DNA of 64,000 nucleotides, from assembly GCA_949130495.1 (NCBI GenBank), contig OX422213.1:51470284-51534283 (forward strand). Reading direction: 5' to 3'. Source of the DNA: Sambucus nigra. Taxonomy: Eukaryota; Streptophyta; Magnoliopsida; Dipsacales; Adoxaceae. Within the stretch, counting starts at the first letter, position 1. Every line of letters starts with the position of its first letter. Positions 34,568 to 46,465 of the stretch are shown here, piece after piece. The notes below the pieces were generated by a model. The model saw only the letters and a list, made by a program, of their open reading frames with translations, searched no databases and was not told the origin of the DNA. The position numbers and the translations under genes are program-made.

Positions 34568-37500
34568 GGTGGTATCAGAGCATCAGGTTCTAGTGTCCTT
34601 AGGAATCTGTGCAAACGTACTACGCTTTTAGCATTACTTTTGATTTGACATAGAACCTTATGATTAGTATTGTTGATTCCTCTTGTGAGATTTCGTTCTC
34701 CTGCTATTATGTAAGGTTATAGTAAATCTTTTGTGCGCTCGGTTGAGATTTGTGTGCTGATCGACGAAGGGTGACCATGGAAGGCCGTTGTGAGGGTAGC
34801 AGGAGGCGGGGCTTTGTTAGAGCTATAAGTTAAAGTTGGGAATGAGGACAACGGTAAAGGTCACTCCCCTTGTGGCATTGTCATGGATTCCTGCAACGAC
34901 TACTAAAGTATAGTAGTTATATTTATCTATGTAGCGCTATGGTAGAGAATGGTGCAAAACTTGAATTACCCAGTGAAGTTAAATTGGGAAAAAGTTTGAA
35001 TGGTCTTTGATAAGGACCGTACGTTGAAGTTAAACTAGGTGGAAGCAGTGTAGTGTTATCCAAACGGAGTAGAAGGCTCAGAAGCTTTGGATTTGAGCAG
35101 GGTACGAAAATGCCCATATGTGAAAATTTAGGAAGTTTTTCTCACTCGTTGGAGCAATGTTGAAATAGTGGGAATGGTGGTCACCATATTTGGAGGAGCA
35201 GAGTGTTTTGCTCATAAATGAATCTTACGAATGGTTTTAACCGCGAGTTCCTTTGATTTATTAGGAATGAGGAGAATGCACCTTCTAGGTTATTCACATA
35301 AGGATCGGCTAGAGACCGACGGTGAATAAATAATGACATGATTAAGTGAACTTAGTACCACAATAAGGGAGGTACAATGGAGAAAGAGGGTTCTACAGTG
35401 GAAGGATAGACTCACTAGTAATTGAACTTATGTAGCGTGAGTTATAGTTGTTTTAGTGCAAGGTGTGTAATCTACCATAAATTAAAGTTGTGAGAATTTG
35501 TGATTTTTAGGAGTTCTAATGGAAAAAAGGACCCTTGGGATTCGAATAGGAATTTTGGATGTAATTGGGATACGAGCTAGTTGTGATAAGCTTAATATTT
35601 ATTTATATTATAAGTAAAAGAATACTTATGGAATTAAATCGAATGTTTATAGTCGGGAAATACAGGCTAATATTACGCGAGATATGCAGGATTAGTCGGA
35701 TTATATTGTATATATATATACGGGTATATTGAGACAATATATATATTATATGTTTATAAATATATATGTGGGTGATTGATATATTTATGTGAAGCATACC
35801 CCTCTAGTGCTATCATGGGAAGTTGCGCAATGTTGGTGAGGCCCCTGGCTTGAGGAGCAAGGAGCGTATAATCCCCAGGTCATAGCGTCCATTTTATATT
35901 GTGATTTTTATCGGGGGTGAGGCATGGTGGGTATGTTGCATTCTCATTTACGGTGAGGAACAATGATCGCTTCCCATACGTTGTGATTTGGTTTTTACCA
36001 AGTCGGTGTGATAGTCCGACCGCTAGTACCCAGGATGATGTGTGAGTAATTCCCTAGAAGATGATAGCATTGAGAGACTGCATCCATCAAGTTATAGCTA
36101 TGAGGGATGATTATTATACTTATATAGTGTATAATATATAAGTATGGATATACTTGATGTGTATAGTATATTGTATATATATTTATATGAGGTGTGAAAC
36201 ATATATATACGAATAGAATAAAAAAATGGAATGCGAGATAAATTCTGGATGAGCTCGCCTTTATTATATCTTTAAATGGAACTTCGATGAGGAGATTTTC
36301 CATTACCATAATTTTAGTGCATGGGGACCTTATAGATATAATCTCAGGTATGCATGATTTATTGTTGAGCTGTGAGTTTAAGCTCGTTGTTATTTGCGCT
36401 AAGGACTTAGTGTTAGTACAAGCGCTTGGTGATGTGGCTCCTGAAAGGAAATAGGAGTTATGACCACATTTTTGTAGATAGGAGAGATGGGATTATCCTA
36501 GTGGCATATTTGAACTAGCGGACCTCCACGACCGACAAAGTTAAGTAGTAGTGTATAGGAGGGGTTCCTTGTTTGGATTTCTCTTGCGAGACGATCCACG
36601 CACGAACCTTAATGACGTCGGGAGTGGAGAGATGCTATAGAATGTAAGGATGTTGGTTTTGATGATAAGTCACCTAGTGTAGAGAAAACACTATAGACTG
36701 AGAGTTGTTTGATGACGGTATGCTTATATAGAGATATAAGTGATATGGAGAAGCATTGAAATTATTCTCTTACCGCAAGTATGTGGGTGAGGTAAGGTAA
36801 AGGAAATCGATTTGAGACTTATAGTCGGGCCTTGAATAGAAGGCAAATTCAGAGGAAATACGTTTTGAGTATGATGTTCATAACACTTTTACAGAGAGTA
36901 GGCGCCCTGATTAGTTGGACTTTCCATTTCGTCAAGATGGAAGGACATAGTGGTAGAAGTACGTTAGTAGGTTAGCGAGGTAGGATTTAAAACGTCCCGT
37001 TGGTGTCCCTTGGGCCGTTATATCTTGATGACCGACGATGCAAGGGAGTAGTGTAACGGGAGGGTTCCTTATTTGAATTTCGCTTTGCGAGACGTCCCAC
37101 GCATCAAACTGAGCGAATGTCGAAAGTTGAGAGAGGTCTTGGGCACTAGGGATATAGTTAGGATAGTACTCATATTACGTGTGTTGGAAATACCTTGATC
37201 TTAGGACTACCACGAAGTGAGGCCATTAAGACTGGTGGCTCTGATATAGGAATATTGTTGTGAGTTAACCACAAGAAGATCGGTGGGTTAACCTTAAGAA
37301 GGATTGGATTTCCAGGTATCAGAAGAATTGATTTTCGAATTATTCGGATTAAGGGTACCCAGATGTTAGTACCAGGCCAAGGAAATGAGGCCCATTATTT
37401 AGAGAGAGTGTTACGTGTCAAACGTTTACAATGTTTGTGCAGATAGGCACAGGTTAAAAGGCGTATGGAAACCTTGGTAAGTTGATTTTATATACCGCCT

Positions 37501-37995
37501 GAAATAGAAGGGACGTAGTATATAGAGCTAGAGATTATGCTGCGAGGAAGTTATAAATGGATTTCAAATGGATTGGATTGGATGGAACGTCGTAGGAAGT
37601 ACGCAATGATCCAATTATATTTGTGCAATAAGAGTTATCACACCTAAGAGAAGTGAGAAGACTGACGGGAATAGTCGAGTGCCAGTGTAGTTAGAGCGAC
37701 GGTTATAGGCTCGTTTTCTTTATATGGAGTTAAAGAAGCACTAGGTGCGATATGACGTTAGAGTCAACCTTACGACCGAGGTAGCATTGTAACATATGGA
37801 GATTTGGTTAAGCTTATGGTTAAGCTAGTTTGTTAGAGAATACGCCTTGAGATAGGTGGAATATGGTGGGGGACCATTGTGTAAGTACCTTTCGACTTTG
37901 GTGTACTAGGACGTAGTGTAAATATCGATCATATGTTGGTGGTGCAGGATATATCTGAATTTTGAGGATGAAATTCCATTGTAAGAGGGGAAGTA
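34568..37995 (+). other. Internal region of the LARD-like element, non-coding
   Basis: It opens with GGTGGTATCAGAGCATCAGG (primer-binding site) and closes with TTTGAGGATGAAATTCC followed by a purine tract, the usual ends of a Tekay-like gypsy internal region. Between them no gag, protease, reverse transcriptase or integrase motif is visible. A short ATG frame at 34777 ends after 19 codons. From about 35600 to 37130 the sequence instead resembles the 3' parts of long LTRs. It has a CTAGTGCTATCATGGGAAGTT segment near 35801 with CCCCAGGTCATAGCGTCC shortly after, and two copies of the GGTTCCTTGTTTGGATTT-type box at 36563 and 37063. Confidence 0.8.
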
Positions 37996-40900
37996 TGTAA
38001 TACCCCGTACTTTTAAAGATATTTAAATTATAAAAGTGGGCGTAATTTGGTAATTTGAGGAATTACTGTGAATAGTAATTTTGGAATTTATGAGTGTAAT
38101 TAAATAAATTTAGAATATAAAGTGAATAATGAATATTAGTTTGTAAGTGTCAGATTAATATTTACATGGATCATATTTTCTTACGAGACTAAGTATATGA
38201 GTCGATTATTTTAATTACATATCGTAGTTGGGTAAAGCGACAAGAGATAATATTTTAATTGAAAAATACGCGTATGGAAATGTGTTGGGTTTAATGAGTA
38301 AAATTTAGTTAAGTGACTCGGATGGAGATTTCGAGTGCGCGTTTGGGTTCGAAATGGCCGAGATAGTCCAAATTAAGTATCCGGGGGTAGCGTTTAGGTC
38401 CCGAAGATTTTTGGACTAGTATGGACTCGCAATTGAGTACACGACTCATTTTACAATTAGGTATACACCTAAATTCGGGATTAATATGGGGAGAATCCTC
38501 ATTCCTCCCACAATTAAGCCCTAATAGAGAGAGAGAAGAGAGAAAGAAGAGAAGAAGGAAGAAGAGAAGAGAGGAAAGAAGAAAGGGGGATTTCCGGCCA
38601 AGTTCCGCGGGATTTGACTCGGGATTGTCGGATTTTATCCACGAGGCAAGTGTTTAACTTGCTTTATGATTTAGTGTGTTTATTTCTCATATTATATTTG
38701 GTGTACAACTGTAAAGATTTTCGGGTTGGATTTTCGTGAATCAAACGGGTTTTCGAACGATTAAACGGATAAAACTCGGTTAATATCCAATTTGAGAAAC
38801 TTAAGAATTAATTGAAATTAGTTGTTAAAAATTGGTTCTAAGATGATTAGAACCCCTTTGATGTATGTATATGTCGTTGATTGAGGTTGGAGGATGTTAG
38901 AAAAGGAGATAAAAGCTTGGGGGAAGCTTTAATGGCCGAACAACTTCTCGAAGAAGAAGCTAGCCAGATCGATTGATCGATCGATCGATGGCCAGGGATC
39001 GATCGATCGATCCTATAGTTATTTTGGAAGTTTTGGCTTGTTTGGTTTAAATGGGATAAATTCCAAACTTAATTGTTTTTAGCTTATTTATTTGAGAAAA
39101 TAAATATCCAACTAAGGGAAATTATTCCTAGCCATTTAAGGGAGTTAATTGGGGGTAAGGAAGGTGCAAAAATGGTGTGGCATAAAATGTGTATTTTTTA
39201 GGAAAATAAATTGTACAGATAGACATTTGGGGTTCCTAAAAATGGTGTGGGGACTTCTAAATTATTATTTTAGTGAGGCGTGTACCTTGGGTTTGTTGAA
39301 AGTAAAATCCAAGACTTACTAAAATAGGGGTGTTTGAGAGGAGTAACATTCGGGGTGGTATTTCAGCGGGCGATTTTATATACGAAATCGTGCGCGTAGA
39401 AAATGTACTTATATGCCGATTTTGGTTGAGTAAAATCTTATAAGGTGACTAGGATGGAATTTAGGATACGGGCTAAAGAGAATTGAGCAGTTATCCTATA
39501 CGTCTATTAGCGATCAATATTATAGGTGATGAGATATCTATGGAAGTAAGATACGTAGTGCGTATGCTACTATATTATTACGAATTGGTATATTCAGAAT
39601 TATATATACAAATCCTTATGAAGTGATTAAGGTGCGAGTTATATATTAGTAAGAGAATACTTATAGGGCAGTATTTTAAGCCTGTGAATACTTATATTAT
39701 TACGAATGGGAACATTCAAGGTTATTGGTTATCGCTATAAGAGTTTGGCAATTATAGCCATAATATATTGAGAAGTGATATAGATTATATATACGATGTC
39801 GTTAAAGTATATATAATACAAGACGAATAAATATGTCGGTGATATTGGTATTATCATCGTGCGGTGAAAAAATCTTGGAAATAATATATTGAGGATTGGT
39901 CATAATCGACAAATGCGTAGGATATTCGAGATATAAATACACTACGTATGGGATTTATTATATAGGTTGTGCGTATACCCTGATGTTATTATCTATATGG
40001 GATAAATGAATACCTATGGGGATTATATATAGGTGAGATGAATACCTGTTGTTATTATATGTATAGGTGCGACGAATACCTATCGTTATCATATGGTTGT
40101 GTGAATACCTCACTGATGTTATATTTATATAGGTGGGATGCGTACCTATATTATTGTTTATTATGTGTATGACATACCTACCTTATTTGCTATCACAGGA
40201 GGTTGTAGGAAGAGGGCAATCTTATCTTGTGTGCCTTCAGGGGGATTTAGATTTCGTACCTCAAGAACATAGGACTCTGATTTGTGAGTCGATAAGTCTG
40301 CTGGCTATGGGAGCGTAGGTATGTGCGTGACCCATAGGTACATGAACTATGTCCGCCTTCAATATATGTGATTTGTATTGATATGGTTCCGGAGTGATTC
40401 AGAACGCGAGATCGTTATATACATGATGTACTGGGATTTGATAGCAGGGTATGCACGCACCGCAGTTTAGCCTAGGGGGTGCTATATATGTATATATGTA
40501 CTTAGAGTAATATATATATATGTATACTTGTGATGTTCTGCTGTTGCTTAGTAGATGATAATGACTAAGCTACTTATATTATAGCTCGGTGGATCGATTA
40601 TTATACTTATGATTATAATAGGTATAATTATACTTGTTGCGTATAGTATATTGTTTATATATGAAATGAGATATCATATAACGTAAACTAGTATAAAGTT
40701 AAAAGAATGAATAAAGTGATATTCTCCTTCCGATAGACTTATATCCGGATTTATATGAATATGGATCATAGGTTCTAGTGAGAACTATATATATATATAC
40801 GGGATGGATAAAATGTGGTGTGTACTGAGGGCCTAATGGATCTCGACGATCAACATTGTCATGTAGTATTGTATCGGGGGGTTCCTTATTTGGATTTCAC

Positions 40901-41698
40901 TTCGCGAGAAACCCCACGCACGAACGTAGAGCAATGTTGGGAATGGGCAGAAGTTTAGCCTTTTTTGTACTCGAATTTATAAAGATTTTTAGAAGATGGG
41001 TGAAATACATTAGTTAGGTAGGGTAGCTTAACTAGGTTGCTTAAAAGGTATGCGATAGTCATGCATTATTAGAAGAGGGGTGAGGTGTATCTCATGAGAG
41101 CGCGATACCAGTTTAAATATGAAAAATATCATATTTTGAAAATATGGATTTTAAGCACTTGATAAAACGTTTTCAAAACTCGAGCTCTGACCCGTTTCTC
41201 TATTTCTTTTCCATACCTTGCTATATATATATATATATATATATATAGGTGTCCAGACACCGGGACGCCTGAATGATGGTTCCTTCGAGTTAGACGTTTG
41301 CTGCAGCAGTTGAGGATGTCAGTAGGTTTATTGTAGACGCTTCTATCATTGAGATATATATATGAGGTATTATAGAAACATCCGGGCTGATGGCCCAACT
41401 GTACTCATTTATTCTTTTACCGCCTTTTAGTGCGGCATTCGATTTGGTTGTATTATTTTTATACCGAGTGTTCGGTTATTTTATTTCATTTCAGCTATTG
41501 CATATAAACTGCTGTGATTGTTTTATTTGAATGGTTTGGTTAAAAAGATTAGTTAATTAAAATTTTGACGCCAACCTAATAGGTTATTAGTAATTAAATT
41601 GGTTTTCGACAGTGATGCTGAGAATAAACCATATGAGACTCCTGTTTTAATTTGGTATAGGAATGATCGTCCGGTATTTTACTAGGCGGGGTGTCACA
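37996..41698 (+). repeat. 3' LTR of the LARD-like element
   Basis: A 3703-bp segment from TGTAATACCCCGTAC to GGCGGGGTGTCACA. The order of shared boxes is GAGATAGTC (about 38360), GAGGCAAGTG (38642), palindrome cluster (38967-39014), GCGTAGGTATGTGCGTGACC (about 40314), GGTTCCTTATTTGGATTT (40880) and CGACAGTGATGCT (about 41607). It lacks the long GA tract and the G-run of the 5' LTR. Confidence 0.93.
38967..39014. repeat. Paired ATCGATCG palindromes in the LARD 3' LTR
   Basis: An ATCGATTGATCGATCGATCG run (38967-38990) and a GGATCGATCGATCGATCC run (38996-39014) are separated by about six bases. This pair is longer than the one in the 5' LTR, so the word number has changed since the two LTRs were identical. 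Confidence 0.85.
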
Positions 41699-41703
41699 AT
41701 ATC

Positions 41704-43590
41704 CTAGAATGGCGAAAGGGTCATGAATCTTTTGAACCTAAGAAGGTGTGTCCCCTAAGTCAAGAGTAGGGTCCATTTTGGGTGTGTGAGGGATAATGGG
41801 ATCATCAATTGGAAGTGCGTCATCCACACACAAAAATCTAGAATCAACAAACACCAGAGGTTCATCATCTTGCACAGTGACGTTTATTGACTCCATAACC
41901 TTAAAGCTGCTTAGGTTAAAAACCCGACATACTCTACACGTCGATGAATAACCTAACAATATTCCCTCGTCGCTCTGAGAGTCAAAATTTCCTAATTTCT
42001 ATCTATCCCGTAAGATGTGGAATTTGCTCCCAAAAATACGGAAATATGAAATGTTGGGCTTCTTTCTAGTCCATAATTCATAAGGTGTCTGAAGTGTGGT
42101 TGGACGAAGGTAAACCCCATTCATCGTATGGCACGCGGTAGACACCGCCTCTGCCCAAAATCTCCTAAAAACTCTACGAGCTAGAAGCATAGATCTAGCC
42201 ATCTCCTGAATCACCCGGTTGTTCCTCGCAATAATCCCATTTTGCTGAGGAGTCTTCACACTCAAAAATTCATATTTGATCCCATGGCCATCACAGTATA
42301 GATCCACATTTTCTTCCTTAAATTCAGTGCCATTGTCATTACCTATTTTATTGATTGTGACACCGTGTTGATTTTGCAGGACACGTTATTTGGTCGTAAG
42401 ACACTCTACAACATCGGATTTCTATCTCAGAAAACCTATTATAGAATAACGAGAAAAATCATCTTCCACCACGAGGATATACCTCTTACCACCTAAGCTC
42501 TCAGTACGATAGGACCCATAAGATCCATGTGAATCAACTCAAGCACTCGTGAAGTGGTACTGGAATTCAACTTCTTACGGGGGTTAAGGACTTGCTTTCC
42601 CAACTAACAAGGTCCACAAATCGTGAAAGTCGGCTTCCCAAGTGACGAAAAGCCACGTACTATGTCTTTTTTAGCTAAGCGTTCTAAATCTCTAAAATTC
42701 ACGTGATCTAAACTTTAATGCCACAGATCCATAGGAGTGATTGTGGCATTGTTGCAGACAAATGAGGACTTGGGCACAATCCCATAACAATTATCTTCAG
42801 TACTCACCCCTTGCAATAGAAGTTTACCGGCTTGATCATAGACATTACACTCCTTCCGGACAAACTTTACTACAATGTCAGTGTCATACAACTGGCTAAC
42901 GCTGAGAAGGTTCTCTTTCAAACCTTTAACGTACAAAACATTCTCTAGCTTAAGAAACTCGAGAATATCTATTGTCCCTCGTCCTACTATTCTAGACTTG
43001 CTCCCATCTCCAAAAGTGACTTTTCCTTCCTTACGATCCTCTAGGTAGGTAAAAAATTAGACATCGCTAGTCATGTGCCTTGAGCACCCACTATCAAAAT
43101 ACCACTATGAGGTAATTATGTGCTTTAAGAGCAACATGAACAACAAGAGCCTTTACGTCGTGTTTAGGTACCCAAGTAGTGGTAACCTTATGTTTGCCCT
43201 TATCATTATTGGGTCTAGGAAGGACGTTGGAAGTATCCGCTAATGACAAAGACATCCATTGGAGTTTTTCCATTAAACTCTGAGGTGTGGTGACTAGAAA
43301 CTCACTTTTCTCTCTAAGATTAGTAAGATCGCTAATGGTATGTGGTGGCCTTTTTTACTTGCAACAGGTACAAAAATACACAGTCTTAGGCCGACCTTGG
43401 TTTGATTTTTTTGTCTGAACTTTTCTTTAAGGTTTCGATTGATGGCCGTATGCATTCGTACTAAACTCAAGAATTGGATCCAGTGTCACATGAGATGTGG
43501 AATCACTGTCAAAACCTATTCCCTGCCTTTCACCAAACCCTAAAGTAGGGGCGAGGAATATCTTTCCCATTGACGCGGCCATAAATGTGT
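41704..43590 (-). pseudogene. pol: SIRE-type Ty1/copia gag end, protease and integrase
   Basis: This is the upstream half of the polyprotein whose other half is at 26561-28133. Reading on the minus strand from 43590, a degenerate gag tail is followed by the protease site WYFDSGCSRHMTSD (about 43060-43110), then a stop. The pre-integrase zone has VKGLKENLLSVSQLYD (42936-42715). The integrase C-terminal part reads TPQQNGIIARNNR and FWAEAVSTACH (42307-41999), and a connector reads SFKVMESINVTVQDDEP near 41880-41920. In the QNG block the usual glutamate-containing VVERKNR is IIARNNR, so a catalytic residue appears lost. Stops and frameshifts are frequent. At 43590 the similarity stops at an unidentified repeat, and the N-terminal gag and the 5' LTR were not found. 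Confidence 0.87.
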
Positions 43591-44887
43591 CTAGTGTGCG
43601 TGCTATGTAGGCTCAAGTGTAAGCGTGTCGCTCAAGTAATAACACGATAAGTTGGGTATCGATCCTCAGGAAAAAAGGACTATTGTAACGACATTGGAAA
43701 GATGAAGAAATCCTAACTTTGACTTTAAAAATAATGAAAAGGTGATTTGGAATACGAAACAACTACAACTAGATGTAAATTTGAGAATAATTAATTAATG
43801 AAACTAAGAATGAACAAAATGTAACTACGCTAATTAAACGAAAAGATGATGACAAATGGTTTTACGAGTTAAATATGAATTGAAAACAATAGGTTGGGTT
43901 ACAATCCCCCACACCCTAGCAATTCACTTTGTAGGATACTAGATTCGGAATTAGAATTTTAAATTAACCCGGTCTTTAGTACTCCCAATCATTACATATA
44001 TGATGGATCGTAGCCCGCACAGTATGTAATCAAAGGACGAGTAAAGCGGTGTCGCATTAGCTACCACGCGCGTCGCATTCTTAAGCATCCCGGTTACCTA
44101 GGGCAAACGGGATCAAAAGTCCTATGACGGTTGCACCAGTCACGCAACACGATTAATATAAGATTTTAATTCAAAATTCTATTTCCCGTTATCATGAATT
44201 ACATCGGGTGGGGTTCATGCACCCCAACCCTTAGAAAATTAGCTAGACCTGAGTAACTTAGAGAAAAATAGGGTTTTGAGAAATAGAACATTAACTCTAA
44301 AGAAACTAATTGAAAAGAGAATTGCAAATTCAAATAAACAATTACACTACTGAGCAGTTGAAAATTAACGGCAAATATATTACTTGAATTGTAGAAATCA
44401 AATGTAAACCCTTACAGCAAAATCTTCTTAAGAAAAACTAGGGTTTTTACTACAAAATCCATCTACTCTTAATTAGTTAACTTAAAAAAATCGAACTCCT
44501 ATTATTATGTAACAAACTAGAATAAATAGCTCCGAAATTTACAAGAGTTTGACCCCATAAAAACTATGAGAAAAAGAATAAAAATTGAAGAAAATCCAAA
44601 GGGGTCCGGATCCATCGGTCAGGGCAGTCCGGATCCTTTTCTGGAAAAAGGTCCGGATCGCACCCCTTTTTGAGACAAAGGATTTTTCCCAAGGCGGTCC
44701 GGATCCTTTCCCAATAAAAGGTCCGGATCACCCCCTATTTTGGGACATAACTTTTCTTTTGAGGCAGTCCGGATCCTTTTCCAATGAAAGATCCGGATCG
44801 CCCCCCTTTTTCATCAATGGGTCTTTTCCTTGTTTCCTTCTCAACTTCAAATATTCGTAACTTGATCACCGGAGCTCGAATTGACTT
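43591..44887. other. Unidentified non-coding repeat, left part
   Basis: No coding motif. The segment has a GTTGGGTATCGATCC phrase near 43652 and a cluster of TCCGGATC palindromes at 44599-44800. It continues on the far side of the nested solo LTR at 51916. I do not recognise the family. The junction with the copia gag is near 43590 but no duplication was resolved. Confidence 0.45.
44599..44800. repeat. Cluster of seven TCCGGATC palindromic words
   Basis: GTCCGGATC or a one-base variant occurs at about 44602, 44627, 44650, 44696, 44720, 44766 and 44789. Intervals alternate between about 23-25 bp and 46 bp, so the words fall into pairs. CCCCTTTT and TTTTCC stretches recur between them, which suggests growth by local duplication. 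Confidence 0.88.
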
Positions 44888-46465
44888 TGTAACACCCCGC
44901 CTAATTAAATATCGAGTGGCGAGTCCCATACCAAATTAAAACAGAATATACAGTTGACTCATTCTTAGCATCACTGTCGAAAACATTTACTAATCACCCA
45001 ATACCCAATTAAGCTGGTGTTAAAAACTTTCCAAATTTTAATTTCAACAAAATCCATTTTTAGTTTATAAATAACACAACACATATTATTCTACAACACT
45101 AATAACCGAACAGATAACACAAAAGAATTTAAATGCAATTGGAATAAACATTCCCAAATAATTATCCATTACAGTAATCCCAACAATAACAAATGTATTA
45201 AAATGACACGAATACAAGAGTATTTTGACTCAGATAGAAAAGAGATAATTGAGTTCCTTTGGGCGACATGCCCTAACTAAAAGAACACTGTGAATCAAAT
45301 GAAGATAGTCGTCTAAGCAATACTCCATAGCTCCATAGCTCGTCATAATCCGCTAAGGTTGGCGTCCCTATTGCTGGACACCTGATATAGAAGGTACAAT
45401 AGAAAAGAAAATATGCAAGGAAACGGGTTAGAGCCCGATGTGATAATGATTTTAAAAACAACAAGTATTTAACAAGTCTAATAAAGCATTTATTATGTAT
45501 ATGTTAGTATCCAGACACTCACTTGCTATTCTCACCTCTCATCTAGAGTGCACACTTAACGTTTCCTATTAACCTCCTAGTTAATGGTTCCTCTTCACTA
45601 ATTTCCATAATATGATTTCCATCCCATATCATAACCCCGTATGACCCATACCATACGTCGTAAAATTATTTATATACGTTTCCCATTAACATGGATCATT
45701 TCTCATTAATATGAATTAAGATTTTCAAATCTATAAGAATAAACATTCATTAACTTAATTCAATTCTTTTTCTTAATTCACCGTTATCTACAATTATCAC
45801 ATAGTAGATGATTTAACAACTATATACACATTCATAAAATTCATTATATATATACATATGTAATACGACACCCCGAGTCACAGCTGCGGTGCAATGCATT
45901 ACTCTGCTATCTTGTCCTAATATCGCTGGTCGTCGAATAGGGGACAAAAGGTTCAATAAGGATTCCTAGAACCACAAACAACAACATACAAATTGGAGGT
46001 GAACATAGTTCTCGTATCCATGGGTCACGCACATACCTACGTTCCCACAGTCAGCGGACTTATCAACTCCCCGATAATTCTTTCATAGAACTATGTTCTT
46101 GAGCGACAAATCAAAAATCCCATGGATTCATCAGGATATGACTACCCTCACGCGCAAACCTCCCCTCGATAGCAAGTAAGCTAAGTATGTCATACACATA
46201 AATTATCAATAAAATCAAATAGGTATTATCATCTACCTATAATACAATAGCAACAAGGTACTCACACTACCATAAGATAATTCCCATACGTAGCATTATA
46301 TCTCTTTAATTTTAATCATCCCCGAGCCTCACTCATTACTCAAGGTTCAAATAGGTTTTCCTCAACATTTTATTCAGTAAGAAATCACTAATATCCTACT
46401 GGTCCATATCATATTATCTCCCAAATCACCACGAATTAAACTCTCCTTTAATTAGGGTTATAACC

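Larger units (their letters stand above)
28134..41698 (+). mobile_element. Complete non-coding LTR retrotransposon (LARD-like), TSD atatc
   Basis: Two related long LTRs (28134-34567 with a nested element, and 37996-41698) enclose an internal region of 3428 bp with no gag or pol. The element is bounded by atatc on both sides (28129-28133 and 41699-41703), has a standard primer-binding site TGGTATCAGAGC (34570-34581) and a polypurine tract (about 37982-37995). LTRs of about 3.7 kb around a non-coding core fit the class of large retrotransposon derivatives, which depend on another element's proteins. It inserted into the pol gene of the SIRE-type copia element. Confidence 0.92.

Noticed and set aside
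44585..44860. A 91-codon open frame over the TCCGGATC cluster
   Set aside because: Its peptide (repeated GPDP/SGS units) is only a translation of the tandem words.
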